Shown piece by piece: positions 8,199 to 17,297 of a DNA stretch of 64,000 nt. Source of the DNA: Halovivax limisalsi. Its GTDB lineage: Archaea > Halobacteriota > Halobacteria > Halobacteriales > Natrialbaceae. Made by a program: the position numbers and the translations under genes. Location of the stretch: positions 2,480,001 through 2,544,000 of the forward strand of contig NZ_CP095757.1 of NCBI RefSeq assembly GCF_023093535.1, given 5' to 3'. Positions within the stretch are counted from its first letter, which is position 1, and each line of letters starts with the position of its first letter. Below the pieces are notes generated by a model. The model was not told the DNA's origin and ran no database searches. It saw nothing but the letters and a program-made list of their open reading frames with translations.

Positions 8199-8975
8199 GT
8201 GACCGACGACTTTCCACGGGCAGGCGCCGACGCGCGCGAGCCGCCGGCAGTGGCCGTCGTCGGCGCCGAGACGCCGGGCAACGTCGGGACGATCGCCCGG
8301 TCGATGAAGAACTTCGGCTTCGAGTCGCTGCTGCTCGTCGATCCCCCGCCGCTCGATCCCGACGGCGAAGCCTACGGCTACGCGGGCCAGGCGCGCGAGG
8401 ACGTCCTCCCGAACGCGACCGAGATCGCGTTCGACCAACTCGTCACCGAGTACCACACCATCGGCTGTACGGCCGTGCCGAACGAGGACGATCGGAGTCA
8501 CGTCCGATATCCGTTCTCGACACCGGCCGAGCTGGCCGAACGGTTGCCGACCGTCGACGCGTCGACCGCCCTGGTGTTCGGGCGCGAGCGCGTCGGGCTG
8601 CACAACGACGAGCTCGAACGGATGGACGAGGTCTGTGCCATCCCCGCGAACCCGGCCTATCCCGTGTTGAACCTCGGCCAGGCGGCAACCGTGACGCTGT
8701 ACGAACTCCGCGAGCTCGCACTCGAGACGACCCAACTGCCGGACGTCGAACGGACGCGGGCGCCCGAGCCCGCGATCGAACGCTGCGTCGAGCGCTGGCA
8801 GGCGTTGCTCGCGGCGATCAACCACCCTGACGAAAAGCGGGCCAAGGCGACGCGGCTGTTCAGACGGGTGCTCGGACGCGCGGACCCGACCGAACGGGAA
8901 GTTCGGACGCTGACGGGAATCCTTCGGCGAGCGACAGAGCGCCCCGATCTGAGGGACGGCGACGGAGAGCCGTGA
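8199..8975 (+). CDS. trmJ: tRNA 2'-O-methyltransferase, SPOUT family (TrmJ)
   Basis: A 258-residue SpoU/TrmJ enzyme that methylates the ribose of a tRNA anticodon-loop residue (archaeal TrmJ acts on C32). Seen: motif 1 TPGNVGTIARSMKNFGF near residue 27, LVFGRERVGLHNDEL (motif 2), and PVLNLGQAATVTLYELRE (motif 3), the knot that binds SAM. A helical C-terminal domain follows. The GTG at 8199 is the first start codon in this open frame; the N-terminus is uncertain because the frame stays coding-like further upstream. Confidence 0.9.
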   Translation: MTDDFPRAGADAREPPAVAVVGAETPGNVGTIARSMKNFGFESLLLVDPPPLDPDGEAYGYAGQAREDVLPNATEIAFDQLVTEYHTIGCTAVPNEDDRSHVRYPFSTPAELAERLPTVDASTALVFGRERVGLHNDELERMDEVCAIPANPAYPVLNLGQAATVTLYELRELALETTQLPDVERTRAPEPAIERCVERWQALLAAINHPDEKRAKATRLFRRVLGRADPTEREVRTLTGILRRATERPDLRDGDGEP

Positions 8976-9005
8976 TCGCGAGCGCCAGTCAGCCCCGCAC
9001 CTCGT

Positions 9006-10874
9006 TCACGCCCGCTTCTGGATCTCTTCGCGCAGGATCTCGCTGACGAGGTCGCCGTCGGCCTTGCCGCGCAGCGCACCCATGCACTCGCCCATCAGCC
9101 CGGAAAAGGCCGCCATGCCCTCGTCCTCGACCTGGGCCTCGTTGCGCTCGACGACCTCGGCCACGGCCTCCCTGACGGCGTCCTCGTCCGCACCGCCGAG
9201 ATCTTCCGCGTCCATCGCCTCCGCCGCCGTCCGGTCGGGAGCCGCCGCGAGCGCGGCGAGCAGTTCCGGCACGGCTTCGGTGGGTATCTCGCCGTCCGCA
9301 GCGAGCGAGAGCGCGTCCGCGAGGTGAGCCTCGGAGAGTGCGTCGACGGCAACGTCGTCGCGACGGAGTTCCGTCAGGGTCGATTCGAGTGTCGCCGCAG
9401 CGAGCGTCGGGTCGACGCCGTCGGCGACGACGCGCTCGAACAGGGGCATGTACTCCCCGTAGGCGACCTGCTCGGCCAGACCCGCGTCGAGATCGTACTC
9501 CGCCTGGTAGCGCTCGACCTTCTCGGTCAACAGTTCCGGGACGGGGACCTCGCTCGGATCGGGTTCGACCGGTGGAACGTCGGTCTCGGGATACATTCGG
9601 GCCGCGCCGGGGAGCGGGCGGAGGTATCGCGTCGTCCCGTCCTCGTTGGCGCCGCGTGTCTCCTCCGGGACGCCCTCGATGGCCGTCTCGGCCCGCTCGG
9701 CCGCCGCCTCGATCGCGAGCTCGGCGACGGCTTCGTCCGCGGCGACCAGCGCGACCGCGTCGTCCGGGCCGGCATCGACGGCGTCGCGGAGCGCGTCGAC
9801 CTCTTCCTGGGTGATGCCGTAGGCCGGCAGCTCGTCCGTGTGGAAGATGCCGCCGGCGCCGTGGCGCTTCGCGTGATCCGAGAGTTCCGTGCCCAGCCGG
9901 CGATCCGGCGCGATCTCGCGGCCCACGAGTCCGTCGAAGCCGGCCAGTCTGACGGCGTAGACGGCTCCATCCCCGTCGATCGCGCCCCGGATCACGCCGC
10001 TGTCGGTGTCCTCGAAGACCTCCGTCACGTCCCGCGGTTCGTCCACGGCCGCCCCGCGCGAGTCGAGTTCGTCGGCGATCCCGACCAGCGCGACCTGGCG
10101 CTCGACCTCCGTGCGGACGATGTCGTCGACGTCGTCGAGGCTCTGGACGCCCTTGATCTCAACCCGTGCGCCCTCGGCGATCGAGACGTTGACGTCCTGG
10201 CGGATCGTGCCGAGCCCGCGCTTGACCTTGCCGGTCGAGCGAAGCAACATTCCGATGCGCTCTGCGGCCTCGCGGGTCTGCTCGGGCGTCCGCAGGTCGG
10301 GTTTGGTCCCGATCTCGACGAGCGGGATGCCGAGGCGGTCGAGGCTGTAGCGGACGCCCTCGTCCGTCTCTTCGACCCGCTGTGCGCTCTCCTCTTCGAG
10401 CATGAGGTCCTCGATGCCGACCGGCCCCGCATCGGTCTGAATCTCGCCGTCGGTCGCTATCAGCGCCGAGCGCTGGAAGCCCGAGGTGTTCGAGCCGTCG
10501 ACGACGAGCTTTCGCATGACGTGGGCCTGATCGACCGGCGTCATGTCGAGCAGTTGCGCGATCTCGAGCACCGTCTCGAGGGCTTCCGCGTCGAGTTCGC
10601 CCGGCGGTTCCTCGTCAGCCTCCACGAGACACGTCGTGTCGTATGCGAGGTACTCGAACTCGCGGTCGACGCGACTCTCTTCGACCGCCGCCTCGTCGAG
10701 TTCGCCCAGTTCGCTCCGGGTCGGATGGAGGTAGCGGGTGAACCGACGTGTCGATTCCGCCGGCTCGCGTAGCGTCGTCGGACACGCACAGAAGAGCTTC
10801 GTCTCGGTATCCAGCTGCTGGTGGATCTCGAGACCGGCGACCAGCCCGAGCTCGGCGTAGTCGTCTGCGTCCAT
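9006..10874 (-). CDS. gatE: Glutamyl-tRNA(Gln) amidotransferase subunit E
   Basis: A 622-residue tRNA-binding kinase subunit of the archaeal GatDE amidotransferase, which converts misacylated Glu-tRNA(Gln) to Gln-tRNA(Gln). It starts GLVAGLEIHQQLDTETKLFC, the GatB/GatE cradle signature, then MRKLVVDGSNTSGFQRSALI. A GatE-specific aspartyl-tRNA-synthetase-like insertion sits mid-protein and a YqeY-like tail at the C-terminus (FSGLMGECMGALRGKADG). Length is normal for the family. No gatD is in the window. The T-rich block near 10900-10910 is a likely promoter. Confidence 0.95.
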   Translation of the reverse strand: MDADDYAELGLVAGLEIHQQLDTETKLFCACPTTLREPAESTRRFTRYLHPTRSELGELDEAAVEESRVDREFEYLAYDTTCLVEADEEPPGELDAEALETVLEIAQLLDMTPVDQAHVMRKLVVDGSNTSGFQRSALIATDGEIQTDAGPVGIEDLMLEEESAQRVEETDEGVRYSLDRLGIPLVEIGTKPDLRTPEQTREAAERIGMLLRSTGKVKRGLGTIRQDVNVSIAEGARVEIKGVQSLDDVDDIVRTEVERQVALVGIADELDSRGAAVDEPRDVTEVFEDTDSGVIRGAIDGDGAVYAVRLAGFDGLVGREIAPDRRLGTELSDHAKRHGAGGIFHTDELPAYGITQEEVDALRDAVDAGPDDAVALVAADEAVAELAIEAAAERAETAIEGVPEETRGANEDGTTRYLRPLPGAARMYPETDVPPVEPDPSEVPVPELLTEKVERYQAEYDLDAGLAEQVAYGEYMPLFERVVADGVDPTLAAATLESTLTELRRDDVAVDALSEAHLADALSLAADGEIPTEAVPELLAALAAAPDRTAAEAMDAEDLGGADEDAVREAVAEVVERNEAQVEDEGMAAFSGLMGECMGALRGKADGDLVSEILREEIQKRA

Positions 10875-11029
10875 TAGGCGAACGTGAGAGTCGCTGGGGT
10901 AAAAAACCGTTCAGTCTCGATCGCGACGATCGGATCGAAGAACCGATCCAGGCGGGGCCGCTGTCACCGGTGCCGCCGATACGGTCGCCGTCCGGTCCGC
11001 CGTCACCGGCTCGTCCGTGCGGTTCGCCG

Positions 11030-11263
11030 TCAGTGGCCGGCCGTCCGGACGTCCTCGACCTCGAAGAGGTCCTCCGTGAGGCCGGCGCCGTCGCAGCCCT
11101 CGTTCGGACACGCGAAGTGCCAGCCGTCCCGCGTCGCGTCCGCCTCCCGGAATCGGTCACCACAGACCTGGCAGAACAGCTGCCCGTTCTCGCAGGAATC
11201 CCCGTGTAATTCGAGCGCTAATTCCGTCTGGAACGACTGATTGCAGTTGCGACAGGTGTGCAT
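11030..11263 (-). CDS. Small zinc-finger protein (HVO_2901-like)
   Basis: A 77-residue protein with two metal-binding halves. The first is C2H2-like: CRNCNQSF followed by LELHGDSC. The second is a CxxC pair, CQVCGDRF with CPNEGC. It resembles the small haloarchaeal zinc-finger family I associate with the name HVO_2901; that label is from memory. Nucleic-acid or protein binding is likely but not shown. The TATA-like block ataaaatat at about 11298-11310 (minus strand) fits a short leader. Confidence 0.8.
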   Translation of the reverse strand: MHTCRNCNQSFQTELALELHGDSCENGQLFCQVCGDRFREADATRDGWHFACPNEGCDGAGLTEDLFEVEDVRTAGH

Positions 11264-11500
11264 GATTCGTCCGACGACGGTCGCCGTGAAAACCGCTTGG
11301 ATATTTTATTTCGGACGCGATCCTCGCGATCGGGGCGCATTCCGGCGGTTGTTCGGGAACGTGCGCCGTGTTCACGCACAGGTCTCTTCTGACGTCGACG
11401 CGGTCGCATTCGGACGTATCGGGCGCGTCTCGGCTCGGCCGCACAGGACGTCGGTGAGACCGACCGTCCGGCGGTGACGGGCGGCCGTGGCCGTCCGCCC

Positions 11501-12907
11501 TCAGTCGTCGCCCAGAATGCCGCGTTCGGTCATCTTCCGGGGATCGAGCACCTCGTCGGCCTCGTCCTCGTCGAGGTAGCCCTTCTCCAGGACCACCTCG
11601 CGGACGGTCTTGTCCTCCTTGAGCGCGGTCTTGGCGACTTCGCTGGCCTTGTCGTAGCCGATATGGACGTTCAGCGAGGTGGCCATCGCCATCGACTGCT
11701 CGACGCGCGCCTCGCAGTAGTCCTCGTTGGCCTCCAGTTTGCGGACGAACCGCTCGGCGAACACCTGGCTCGCGTTCGAAATGAGCTCGGCGGACTGGAG
11801 GAAGTTGTGCGCGAGGACCGGCTTGTAGAGGTTGAGATCGATCTGGCCCTCCGCCGCGCCCGCGGCGACGGCGGCGTCGTTGCCAACGACCTGCTTGTGG
11901 ACCTGGTTGACCGCCTCGGCGACGACCGGGTTGATCTTCCCGGGCATGATCGACGAGCCGGGCTGGTTCTCCGGCTGTTCGATCTCGCCGAGGCCGTTTC
12001 GCGGCCCGGAGGCGAGCAGGCGGAGGTCGTTGGCGATCTTGTTGAGCGACCCAGCGACGACTCGAAGCGCGCCGTGAGCTTCGCTCATCGCGTCGTGGGC
12101 GGCCTGGGCCTCGAAGTGATCGTCGGCCTCGCGGAACTGGACGCCCGTCTCCTTCGTGATGTACTCCGCGGCGCGGCCGGGGAACTCCTCGTGGGTGTTG
12201 AGTCCCGTCCCCGTCGCCGTTCCGCCGAGGGCGAGCTCGGCGAGGTGCTCGCGCGTCTTGTCGACCCGGGAGAGCCCCTTCGCGATCTGGGTGCGGTAGC
12301 CGCCGAACTCCTGGCCCAGCGTGACCGGCGTCGCGTCCTGCAGGTGCGTGCGACCCGTCTTGACGACGTCGTCGAACTCGTCCTCCTTCGCCTCCAGGGC
12401 CTCGCGTAACGTGTCCAGCGCGGGGATGACGTCCTTCTCGACGGCCTCCAGGGCGGCGACGTGCATCGCCGTCGGGATCACGTCGTTCGAGGACTGGCCG
12501 AAGTTGACGTCGTCGTTCGGGTGGACGACGCGGTCGCCGATCTCCGCCCCCATCAGTTCGGCCGCGCGGTTCGCGATGACCTCGTTGGCGTTCATGTTCG
12601 AGGACGTCCCGGAGCCGGTCTGGAAGACGTCGACCGGGAAGTGCTCGTCGTGCTCGCCGGCGATGACCTCGTCGGCGGCCTCGACGATGGCCTCGGCGAC
12701 GTCGGCATCGATCAGGTCCAGATCGCGGTTGGCCTGGGCGGCCGCCTTCTTCACCACGCCGAGCGCACGCACGAAGCGCCGACCGAACGTGATGCCGGAG
12801 ATGGGGAAGTTCTCGACCGCCCGCTGGGTCTGGGCGCCCCAGTAGGCGTCCGCCGGTACCTGCATCTCGCCGAGACTGTCCGATTCCGTTCGGAACTCGT
12901 CTGCCAT
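11501..12907 (-). CDS. fumC: Class II fumarate hydratase
   Basis: A 468-residue fumarase of the TCA cycle that interconverts fumarate and malate. The superfamily signature GSSIMPGKINPV is present, together with GRTHLQDATPVTLGQEF and TGTGLNTHEEFP, which are fumarase rather than aspartase features. N-terminal DSLGEMQVPADAYWGAQTQRA is typical. ATG 12907 follows a TATA-like cttttacc block (about 12930-12938) at leaderless spacing. Length is normal. Confidence 0.95.
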   Translation of the reverse strand: MADEFRTESDSLGEMQVPADAYWGAQTQRAVENFPISGITFGRRFVRALGVVKKAAAQANRDLDLIDADVAEAIVEAADEVIAGEHDEHFPVDVFQTGSGTSSNMNANEVIANRAAELMGAEIGDRVVHPNDDVNFGQSSNDVIPTAMHVAALEAVEKDVIPALDTLREALEAKEDEFDDVVKTGRTHLQDATPVTLGQEFGGYRTQIAKGLSRVDKTREHLAELALGGTATGTGLNTHEEFPGRAAEYITKETGVQFREADDHFEAQAAHDAMSEAHGALRVVAGSLNKIANDLRLLASGPRNGLGEIEQPENQPGSSIMPGKINPVVAEAVNQVHKQVVGNDAAVAAGAAEGQIDLNLYKPVLAHNFLQSAELISNASQVFAERFVRKLEANEDYCEARVEQSMAMATSLNVHIGYDKASEVAKTALKEDKTVREVVLEKGYLDEDEADEVLDPRKMTERGILGDD

Positions 12908-13129
12908 ACCCGGCGATTGCCCGCGCGCGTGGTAAAAGCCACCGAAAGCGGGCAGGGCACCGAAAACCGGCGGGTCTGCCACCGTCGGTCCAGCGGTCGG
13001 TGGCACCGAACCCGATCCGCTGCGATCGGCGTCGATCCGTCGAGACGGAAATTGCGTCCGACCGATCCGGATCGCTCGAACGACCCGGCGGTCCCGAGTC
13101 GGACGGCGGCACGCGCCCCGTCGAACTGG

Positions 13130-13846
13130 TCAGTGGGTGTGCCCGAGCGCCTCGTTGCACGTCTCGTTCAGCGACCGGAGTTTCGAGCGAACGGTCTCGG
13201 AGAACTCCGTCGGCGGCTCCTCGAGGGCGGGCTGCTCGTGGGGGTCCGGCTCGCCGACGATGACGCTCGCGATCATGCCCGACTCCTCGTGCGGGACGCA
13301 GTAATAGTGGTACACTCCGTCCGTTTCGAACGTGTGTTCGAACGGATCGTCGTCCGTCGACAGGGTCCCGCTGTCCCAGGCCTCGGCCCCCTCGGGTGCG
13401 AGCCGCGGTCGGTCCGCGTCCGGATGGTAGAGCGTGCTGGAGTGACTCCCGCTCTCTGTGTGCCAGCGAACGGTTCCACCGGTCTCGACCCAGACGACGT
13501 GCGGATCGAAGTGGTGCTCGCCGTCCGACGTCAGCATCGTGACCTCGGCGGACGAACGCGGCTCGTCCGGTGGCCCGCCGTGGCCGTGACCGTCGTCGCC
13601 ATCCCCGTGCCCGTGATCGTCGTCTCCGTGTTCGTCACCGTGGCCGTCGTCGTGCTGGTCATCGCTCTCGTTCGAATCACCGGACTGATCGTTCGATCCC
13701 GCGTCCGCGGTCGATTCGTTCGATTCGCCGGGATCGGCGGACCCATCCTCGCCGCCGTCGCCTTCGAGACAGCCGGCGAGGCTGCCGATCGCGACGGTTC
13801 CGATGAGCGAACAGATCCGTCGACGGGTGCGTGGTTCGTCGGTCAC
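13130..13846 (-). CDS. Blue copper lipoprotein (halocyanin-like) with His-rich linker
   Basis: A 238-residue exported cupredoxin. The N-terminus has Arg residues, a short hydrophobic segment and lipobox LAGC (Cys26), so it should be a lipid-anchored cell-surface protein. Residues about 30-92 form a low-complexity Asp/Gly/His linker with many His. The cupredoxin domain follows with likely type 1 copper ligands His135, Cys183, His186 and Met191 (CVPHEESGM). GTG 13846 is chosen because GGAGGT lies 7 bases upstream and a TATA element near 13882-13892. It resembles the protein at 43657-44232, which lacks the Met ligand. Confidence 0.82.
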   Translation of the reverse strand: MTDEPRTRRRICSLIGTVAIGSLAGCLEGDGGEDGSADPGESNESTADAGSNDQSGDSNESDDQHDDGHGDEHGDDDHGHGDGDDGHGHGGPPDEPRSSAEVTMLTSDGEHHFDPHVVWVETGGTVRWHTESGSHSSTLYHPDADRPRLAPEGAEAWDSGTLSTDDDPFEHTFETDGVYHYYCVPHEESGMIASVIVGEPDPHEQPALEEPPTEFSETVRSKLRSLNETCNEALGHTH

Positions 13847-13989
13847 AGTACTTACCTCCACCGGCAATTTGCACCATCCGGCGTATAAAATCCACCTATT
13901 CTCGGCGGAACATATTCGCGTCGGCCCGCACGGTCCCACAGCGGTGCGGTCGGCTCGTTCGAGCGATCCACCCCAGCGCCTCGATATCG

Positions 13990-15714
13990 TCACAGATCCA
14001 CGTCGGACGCGGCGTCGCTCGCGCGTTCGGCGACCGCCTCCTGCAGTCGGTCGCGGGTTGCTCGCTGGATGCGTCTGGCGACGGGCAGTTTCACGTCCGG
14101 GATGGTCGGCGACGACCAGAAGAAGCTCCGCGAACTCGCGGTGTCGACGACGAGCGAGCCGAGTCCCAGCCGTCGCTGAAAGACCGATCGCCTGGTCGAC
14201 ACCGTCTGAACCCGGTAGTACGGGACGACGGTGGTGCGTCGGCGCCAGAAGCCCTGCCGGATCACGAGGTGATCCTCGCCGACGTAGTAGCCGAGGTGCT
14301 TCCACCGGAGGTGCGCCGCCGGCGGCACGACGACGTAAGCGGCGAGACTGAGCCACCAGATTGGGAACGTCCACACCCGGTCGAGGCCGTACGCGAGGGC
14401 GACCAGGGCGGTCGCCACGAGGGAGAACCGAACGAGGTAGCGACGTCTCGCGATTCGCGTCGGTCGGTCGAACGTCGGCGGTTCGATCCCGGAGAGGCGC
14501 TCGGTGAACTGGTGGACGCGCGGCACGCGAGCCAGCGGCACGGCGGACTGACTGCCCCCGTTGCTCTCGGGGCCGTAGCCGGCCGTCTCCACCCAGAGAC
14601 CGGCGTATCCGATGGCCCGCTGCAACGGGTTGTCGGTGATCGTCACGGACTGGACCTTCTCGAGGGGAATGCTGCCGCTGTAGCGCTGGAGGAGCCCGCG
14701 TTCGTAGACCAGGTCCTCGCCCGCCTTCCCAAGGCGAAAGCCGTAGTACGAGACGAACGAGTACACGACGCTGATGACGTAGGTGACGACGACGGCGTGG
14801 ACCATCGAGACGAGGCTGAGGACGAGGTAGTTTCCGGTCGTGCCGGCGCCGATCTCGCTGGGTCCGCCGACGGGCTGGGCCGCCCGCACCAGGTACTCCA
14901 GGGCGAACTCGCTGGCGAAGAAGAACAGGAAGCCGGCCGCGGCCACCGCCGCGGGCCGAAACGAGGCGAACGAGTAGAGGAGGAGCTCTTTCGCGTCGAG
15001 TTCGAAGAGGGTTCGCGGTCGATACGTCGAGTCGGCTCCGTCGAGCGTGCGCTCCGCACCCGCGCCGGACTCGTCCGATCCATCCCCGGCCGGTTCGTCG
15101 CGCTGGCCCTCTTCGCGTCGCTCCGCGTCTTCAGAACCAGGGACGTCGGACCGCTGCGACGCCGGGAACCCCGTTCCGGATTCGAGGGTCTCGTCGGCGA
15201 CGCTGCCGCGATCGTCCGCCGTCCTCGAAGCGGCGTCCCGCTCGGCCGATCGCCGCCGACGACCGCGGTCCGACGACGCCGTCCGGGCCCTGATCTCGCG
15301 CTGGAGGCGATCGGCCTCCCGCCTGGAGACGAAGTTGAGCGTCCCTTCCGTACTCCCGCCGCCGGCCGTTTCGATGGCGACGACCGCGAGGCCGAGCAGC
15401 TTCAGGAGGATCCCCTGCGTGATGTCGACGTTCTGGATCCGACGATACGGAATCTCGCGCGAGCGCCGGGCGACCACGCCCGAGGCGATGTCGAACGTGT
15501 CCGGTTCGAGCGAGTAGCCGAAGCGATAGTAGTACGCGACGCCGTACGCGCTCCCGACGGCGAAGCCGAGCGCGCCGGCGACGATCGGGAGCGCGACGCC
15601 GGGCAACTCGAAGACGCTCTCCGCGAACGACACCAGAAAGAACAGGATGAACATGGCCGAGACGCCGCGGTTGAGCGCGAGGAACACCGCGCTCAGCGGA
15701 TGGAGTCGCTTCAT
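13990..15714 (-). CDS. Membrane protein with bacterial PH-like (bPH2, DUF304) domains
   Basis: A 574-residue membrane protein of the YdbT/YdbS type. Paired hydrophobic helices each precede bPH2 domains, recognisable by DIASGVVARRSREIPYRRIQNVDI, ERGLLQRYSGSIPLEKVQSVTI and RRRTTVVPYYRVQTVSTRRS. A charged, probably disordered insert separates the first and second domains (about residues 145-220). Function is unknown; bacterial relatives are linked to envelope stress. The ATG overlaps the TGA of the upstream PH gene (ATGA), so the two form an operon and probably a complex. Confidence 0.85.
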   Translation of the reverse strand: MKRLHPLSAVFLALNRGVSAMFILFFLVSFAESVFELPGVALPIVAGALGFAVGSAYGVAYYYRFGYSLEPDTFDIASGVVARRSREIPYRRIQNVDITQGILLKLLGLAVVAIETAGGGSTEGTLNFVSRREADRLQREIRARTASSDRGRRRRSAERDAASRTADDRGSVADETLESGTGFPASQRSDVPGSEDAERREEGQRDEPAGDGSDESGAGAERTLDGADSTYRPRTLFELDAKELLLYSFASFRPAAVAAAGFLFFFASEFALEYLVRAAQPVGGPSEIGAGTTGNYLVLSLVSMVHAVVVTYVISVVYSFVSYYGFRLGKAGEDLVYERGLLQRYSGSIPLEKVQSVTITDNPLQRAIGYAGLWVETAGYGPESNGGSQSAVPLARVPRVHQFTERLSGIEPPTFDRPTRIARRRYLVRFSLVATALVALAYGLDRVWTFPIWWLSLAAYVVVPPAAHLRWKHLGYYVGEDHLVIRQGFWRRRTTVVPYYRVQTVSTRRSVFQRRLGLGSLVVDTASSRSFFWSSPTIPDVKLPVARRIQRATRDRLQEAVAERASDAASDVDL

Positions 15715-16181
15715 ACCGCGTCTTCCGTGGCGCTCTCGACGGCCAATTCGCGGAGCGTATCCTGGAGCTCGCGGGCCCGTTCCGGTCTGAGACCGGGGAT
15801 TCGTACGTCCGCGTTCCGCGACCCCGCGGTGTAGACGACGACCGAGGAGAGTCCGAGGAGGCGTTCGAGCGGGCCGAACTGCGTATCGACGTGCTGGACC
15901 CGGACGAACGGAACGGCCGTCTCGACGAACGTGACGACGCCCCGCTCCAGGTAGAGCGAATCCGCCTGCAGTTCGAATCCCCAGGCGCTGTACCGCCTGG
16001 CACCGTAGAGCAGCCCGACGAGGGCGACGACGGCGCCGACGGCGGCCACGGCGGTCGTCGGGAGGCCGTACAGCCACCGATCGATCGCCAGGAGACAGAC
16101 CGCCGCGCCGACCCCCCACACCAGTCCGAAGACCATCCAGAGGAGGCGAGTCCGGCCGTGCAGTGCTTCCATGATCGGCAT
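15711..16181 (-). CDS. Small PH-domain (bPH2, DUF304) membrane protein
   Basis: A 156-residue partner of the larger PH-domain protein. Two hydrophobic helices (near residues 14-34 and 40-60) are followed by one bPH2 domain with YLERGVVTFVETAVPFVRVQHV and LGLSSVVVYTAGS. The bacterial ydbS-ydbT pair has the same small-then-large order. ATG 16181 is used; ATG 16172 is an alternative given the TATA-like block near 16200-16205. Confidence 0.83.
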   Translation of the reverse strand: MPIMEALHGRTRLLWMVFGLVWGVGAAVCLLAIDRWLYGLPTTAVAAVGAVVALVGLLYGARRYSAWGFELQADSLYLERGVVTFVETAVPFVRVQHVDTQFGPLERLLGLSSVVVYTAGSRNADVRIPGLRPERARELQDTLRELAVESATEDAV

Positions 16182-16317
16182 ATTTCAGGGCCGAACGATA
16201 AAAGTACAGCATCGACAGCCGGTTACCGTCCCCAGCTCGTCGTCCCGAGCCGTCGGCGACGGGCGACGAACGTCGCGTCCCCCGATGTAACCGTTCCCCG
16301 CTCGATTCAGCCGGTCG

Positions 16318-16563
16318 TCACTCCGCGTCCTCCTCCGGCGTGTACGTCGACAGTTCCAAGGCGTGAATGTCGGTCGTCATGTGCTCGCCGAGGGCGTCGT
16401 AGACGAGCTGGTGCTGGTCGACCAGCGACTCGCCTTCGAACGCGGGCGAGATCACGGTGGCGGCCAGGTGATCGTCGTCGTGCTCGTCGCGCGCTCGACG
16501 GACCGTCGCGCTCGCGTCCTCGAGTTCGTCCTCGATGAGGCGTTCGACCGATTCGGGTTCCAT
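16318..16563 (-). CDS. BolA family protein
   Basis: An 81-residue BolA/IbaG-type protein. Features are LEDASATVRRARDEHDDDHLAATVISPAFEGESLVDQHQLVYDAL, with the helix-turn His-Gln typical of the family. BolA proteins act with monothiol glutaredoxins in Fe-S trafficking; no glutaredoxin is in this window, so the role here is inferred from family only. A TATA-like ctttttgcc block at about 16587-16594 fits a leaderless start at 16563. Confidence 0.85.
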   Translation of the reverse strand: MEPESVERLIEDELEDASATVRRARDEHDDDHLAATVISPAFEGESLVDQHQLVYDALGEHMTTDIHALELSTYTPEEDAE

Positions 16564-16687
16564 ACCCCACGTCAGGGGTGGTCGGGCAAAAAGGACGACG
16601 GTTCCGCTCGTCGGTTCCCACCCGAACCCGACCCGCGCTCGCCCGCGGCTCCGTCACGCCTTTGGTCGCGGGCGACCACAATCGGGT

Positions 16688-17218
16688 ATGGAACGCGCAA
16701 CGTTCGGCGGCGGGTGTTTCTGGTGCGTCGAGGCCGCGTTCGAGGAGATCGACGGCGTCGAGTCGGTGACCTCGGGCTACGCGGGCGGTCACGACGAGGA
16801 CCCGACGTACCGCGAGGTGTGCAGCGGCACCACCGGCCACGCAGAAGTCGTCCAGCTGACGTTCGACCCCGACGCGATCACCTACGAGGAACTGCTCGAG
16901 GTGTTCTTCACGATTCACGATCCCACGCAGCTGAACCGCCAGGGACCGGACGTCGGCTCGCAGTACCGCTCGATCGTGCTCTACCACGACGAGGACCAGC
17001 GCGACCTGGCCGAGGACTACGTCGAGGCCCTAGAGGAAGCGGGCGGCTACGACGACGAGATCGTGACCGAGATCGAGCCGCTGGAGACGTTCCACCGCGC
17101 CGAGGACAAACACCAGAACTACTTCGAGAAGAACCCGAACGACGCCTACTGCAGGATGCACGCCCAGCCGAAGATCGAGAAGGTTCGGGAAGCGTTTCGG
17201 GAGAAAGTCCGCGCTTGA
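16688..17218 (+). CDS. msrA: Peptide methionine-S-sulfoxide reductase
   Basis: A 176-residue MsrA that repairs oxidised methionine. The catalytic motif GGGCFWCVEAAF is at residues 6-17, with GYAGG and HDPTQLNRQGPDVGSQYRS following. The C-terminal region YCRMHAQPKIEKVR supplies a possible resolving Cys. ATG 16688 places the catalytic motif at the usual distance from the N-terminus. Confidence 0.95.
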   Translation: MERATFGGGCFWCVEAAFEEIDGVESVTSGYAGGHDEDPTYREVCSGTTGHAEVVQLTFDPDAITYEELLEVFFTIHDPTQLNRQGPDVGSQYRSIVLYHDEDQRDLAEDYVEALEEAGGYDDEIVTEIEPLETFHRAEDKHQNYFEKNPNDAYCRMHAQPKIEKVREAFREKVRA

Positions 17219-17297
17219 GGCCCGGGATCCCGTAGTTACCCCCAGCCCGTTCGCCGGATCCAACAACGATACGGTCCCCCGCCGTCTGTGCTGCCGT

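Noticed and set aside
8059-8202. 47-residue plus-strand peptide with promoter-like spacing
   Set aside because: Arg/Ser/Thr-rich, no conserved feature; kept only as part of the trmJ 5' end question.
9324-10772. 482-codon plus-strand open frame
   Set aside because: It is the antisense of gatE; GatE motifs are unambiguous on the minus strand.
11157-13160. 667-codon minus-strand open frame
   Set aside because: Arg/Gly/Pro-rich shadow frame of fumC, which has its full signature in another frame.
13831-15834. 667-codon plus-strand open frame
   Set aside because: Antisense of the PH-domain genes; no domain match and shadow composition.
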